In this document: positions 32,618-33,589 of the stretch, piece after piece
Layout: every line of letters begins with the position of its first letter
Position numbering within the stretch: position 1 is the first letter of the stretch
Assembly: GCA_002783405.1 (NCBI GenBank)
Contig: PFGG01000051.1
Coordinates: 1 to 33,589 of the forward strand
From: a bacterium (Candidatus Blackallbacteria) CG13_big_fil_rev_8_21_14_2_50_49_14
GTDB lineage: Bacteria > Cyanobacteriota > Sericytochromatia > UBA7694
Reading direction: 5' to 3'
DNA: 33,589 nucleotides
Program-made: the position numbers and the translations under genes
The notes under the pieces: generated by a model
What the model saw: only the letters and a program-made list of their open reading frames with translations
The model's database searches: none
Told to the model about the DNA's origin: nothing

Positions 32618-32646
32618 ACAGGACAGGCTTGAGCCTGTCCTGTTTT
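32618..32646 (+). terminator. strong intrinsic terminator
   Basis: ACAGGACAGGCT and AGCCTGTCCTGT form a perfect 12-bp stem around TG, immediately followed by TTTT overlapping the stem end (32643-32646). It lies 18 bp after the stop of the 32051-32599 gene and 18 bp before the next ATG, so it separates the two transcription units. Confidence 0.85.
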
Positions 32647-32663
32647 GCTGAGAGAGGATCGCA

Positions 32664-33589
32664 ATGCCCCCCACGCTGAGTTTACTAATTACACATCACC
32701 GCTATCTGGAACCCGCATATCTGGAATGGCAGATTCAAAGTCTGAATGCTCAAAGCACTTCAGACTTTCAGGTGATTTATCTGCATCAGGGCCATGATAA
32801 TGCCTCCTTAAAACAAGCCCTGCTGCAGGCCAGCTTCCCCTACCAAGTGCTCAGCCTGCCCTACCCCGAAATCGCGGGGGTTTGTTGTTGGGATTTGGTG
32901 AGCATTGTCGGGGAGCTGCTTATGCAATCGGCTTGGGGAGCTTACTGGACTTACCTGCATCAAGAATGTCTGCCTGCCCCTGACTTTGTAGCGGAAGTTC
33001 TACACGGTATTCAGGCCTCAGAGGCTGAATATGGCTCCCAAGCCGTTTATCGTGTGAATCAATTGCGCTGCAGGCTCCTACCTGCCGATTTAAGTGCTGG
33101 AAAGGGGCTCGATGAGCTGCCCCAAAGTCAGGCAATCAGTTGGATTGATCGCACCCCCTATCAGCGCAGGTTCCTGTTTCGCAAAGCCCCATGGAGTGAA
33201 GATGCGTTTGTACTGCCTGTGGCCTTATCTCGCCAATACCACTTGTTTTCTGCTGTCCGTTTTCCACTCTGGTTTCAGGATCTCTTCGATCTGTTTCTGC
33301 AATTGGAAGATAAAATCTGGTTCAAAGAAGTGCATTGGATTCACTTGGGTCACCCCGTGATCTACCACCTCAACCATCCCCGCCAATTTTTAGAGTATAC
33401 CCAGACCTTTTTAAAAGCTGTTCGGCTGCACCCTGAACTCTTTCAGCACCTGGCACTGTTTGAATTGGCCCAAGAAGATTTCGACTACCAGGAAGGCTTT
33501 GAGCCTGATGGGGAAAGGGTTATTCCTCAGCATTTGCATCGTTTTGTACAGTATATGCGCTATGCGGATCGTGGTACGATGTCCCTCTG
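32664..33589 (+). CDS. glycosyltransferase-like (GT2/GT-A type) protein, 3' end outside window
   Basis: The frame is open from the ATG at 32664 to the window edge, giving 308 complete codons. GAGAGG lies upstream. The N-terminus (TLSLLITHHRYLEPAYLEWQ, then IQSLNAQSTSDFQVIYLHQG) follows the opening beta-alpha-beta of family 2 glycosyltransferases: a first strand, a helix with SLxxQ and a second strand. The DxD metal motif is not obvious in the visible part. The region around residue 90 (AYWTYLHQECLPAPDFV) occupies the place where GT2 enzymes list position-of-sugar residues. Donor and acceptor cannot be predicted, and the assignment is moderate. Confidence 0.6.
   Translation, partial: MPPTLSLLITHHRYLEPAYLEWQIQSLNAQSTSDFQVIYLHQGHDNASLKQALLQASFPYQVLSLPYPEIAGVCCWDLVSIVGELLMQSAWGAYWTYLHQECLPAPDFVAEVLHGIQASEAEYGSQAVYRVNQLRCRLLPADLSAGKGLDELPQSQAISWIDRTPYQRRFLFRKAPWSEDAFVLPVALSRQYHLFSAVRFPLWFQDLFDLFLQLEDKIWFKEVHWIHLGHPVIYHLNHPRQFLEYTQTFLKAVRLHPELFQHLALFELAQEDFDYQEGFEPDGERVIPQHLHRFVQYMRYADRGTMSL

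Noticed and set aside
1-33589. CRISPR arrays, insertion sequences, phage genes or toxin-antitoxin pairs
   Set aside because: No direct-repeat array, transposase, integrase or recognisable toxin/antitoxin motif was seen on either strand.

Overview
This 33.6 kb window is a gene-dense bacterial chromosome segment, roughly 45-52% G+C by eye, with no rRNA, tRNA, CRISPR or insertion sequence that I can see. Several products carry lipoprotein signal peptides and there is a TolB-like propeller, which suggests a cell with an outer membrane. The lineage cannot be fixed from the sequence. An uncultivated relative of the non-photosynthetic cyanobacterial-side groups is only a guess.

Layout: (a) 1-5236, minus strand, AT-richer: a very large S8 (subtilisin-like) lipoprotein, cut by the window edge, preceded by an NHL-repeat lipoprotein and a doubtful 70-codon ORF. 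(b) 5589-7608, plus: an AidB-like acyl-CoA dehydrogenase and a thioredoxin-like [2Fe-2S] ferredoxin. (c) 7627-9203, minus: a glycine-zipper protein and two VOC proteins. (d) 9314-10174, plus: XdhC. (e) 10163-12127, minus: an ECF sigma factor, a ZAS-type anti-sigma factor and two short MotA/TolQ-like membrane proteins in one coupled operon, with a candidate autoregulated ECF promoter. (f) 12396-13604, plus: an EAL-HDOD protein. (g) 13608-23301, minus, eight consecutive genes: a TolB-like propeller, a peptide-type binding lipoprotein, SecG, a second binding lipoprotein, OppB- and OppC-like permeases, an orphan ParA and an alpha-helical-repeat protein. (h) 23555-27544, plus: PuuD urate oxidase with a cytochrome c tail, an FkbM methyltransferase and a RetSat/CrtI-like flavoprotein. 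(i) 27631-31231, minus, a tightly overlapping operon: a PucG/AGT-like aminotransferase, two small overlapping ORFs, an Rsm22/METTL17-like protein and a secreted protein. (j) 31439-33589, plus: a YbjN-like protein behind a perfect FNR-type box, a second glycine-zipper protein with a strong terminator, and a glycosyltransferase-like gene cut by the window edge.

How the genes may work together: XdhC (xanthine dehydrogenase maturation), PuuD (urate oxidation) and the PucG/AGT-like aminotransferase form a scattered purine-catabolism theme. The two binding lipoproteins and two permeases are most of a peptide/nickel-class ABC importer, but no ATPase gene is present. The sigma/anti-sigma operon with MotA-like partners and the ParA plus helical-repeat pair are the best candidates for poorly described modules. 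The best-defined regulatory site is the FNR-type box at 31343-31356, centred exactly 41.5 bp upstream of the start site implied by a TATAAA -10 element.
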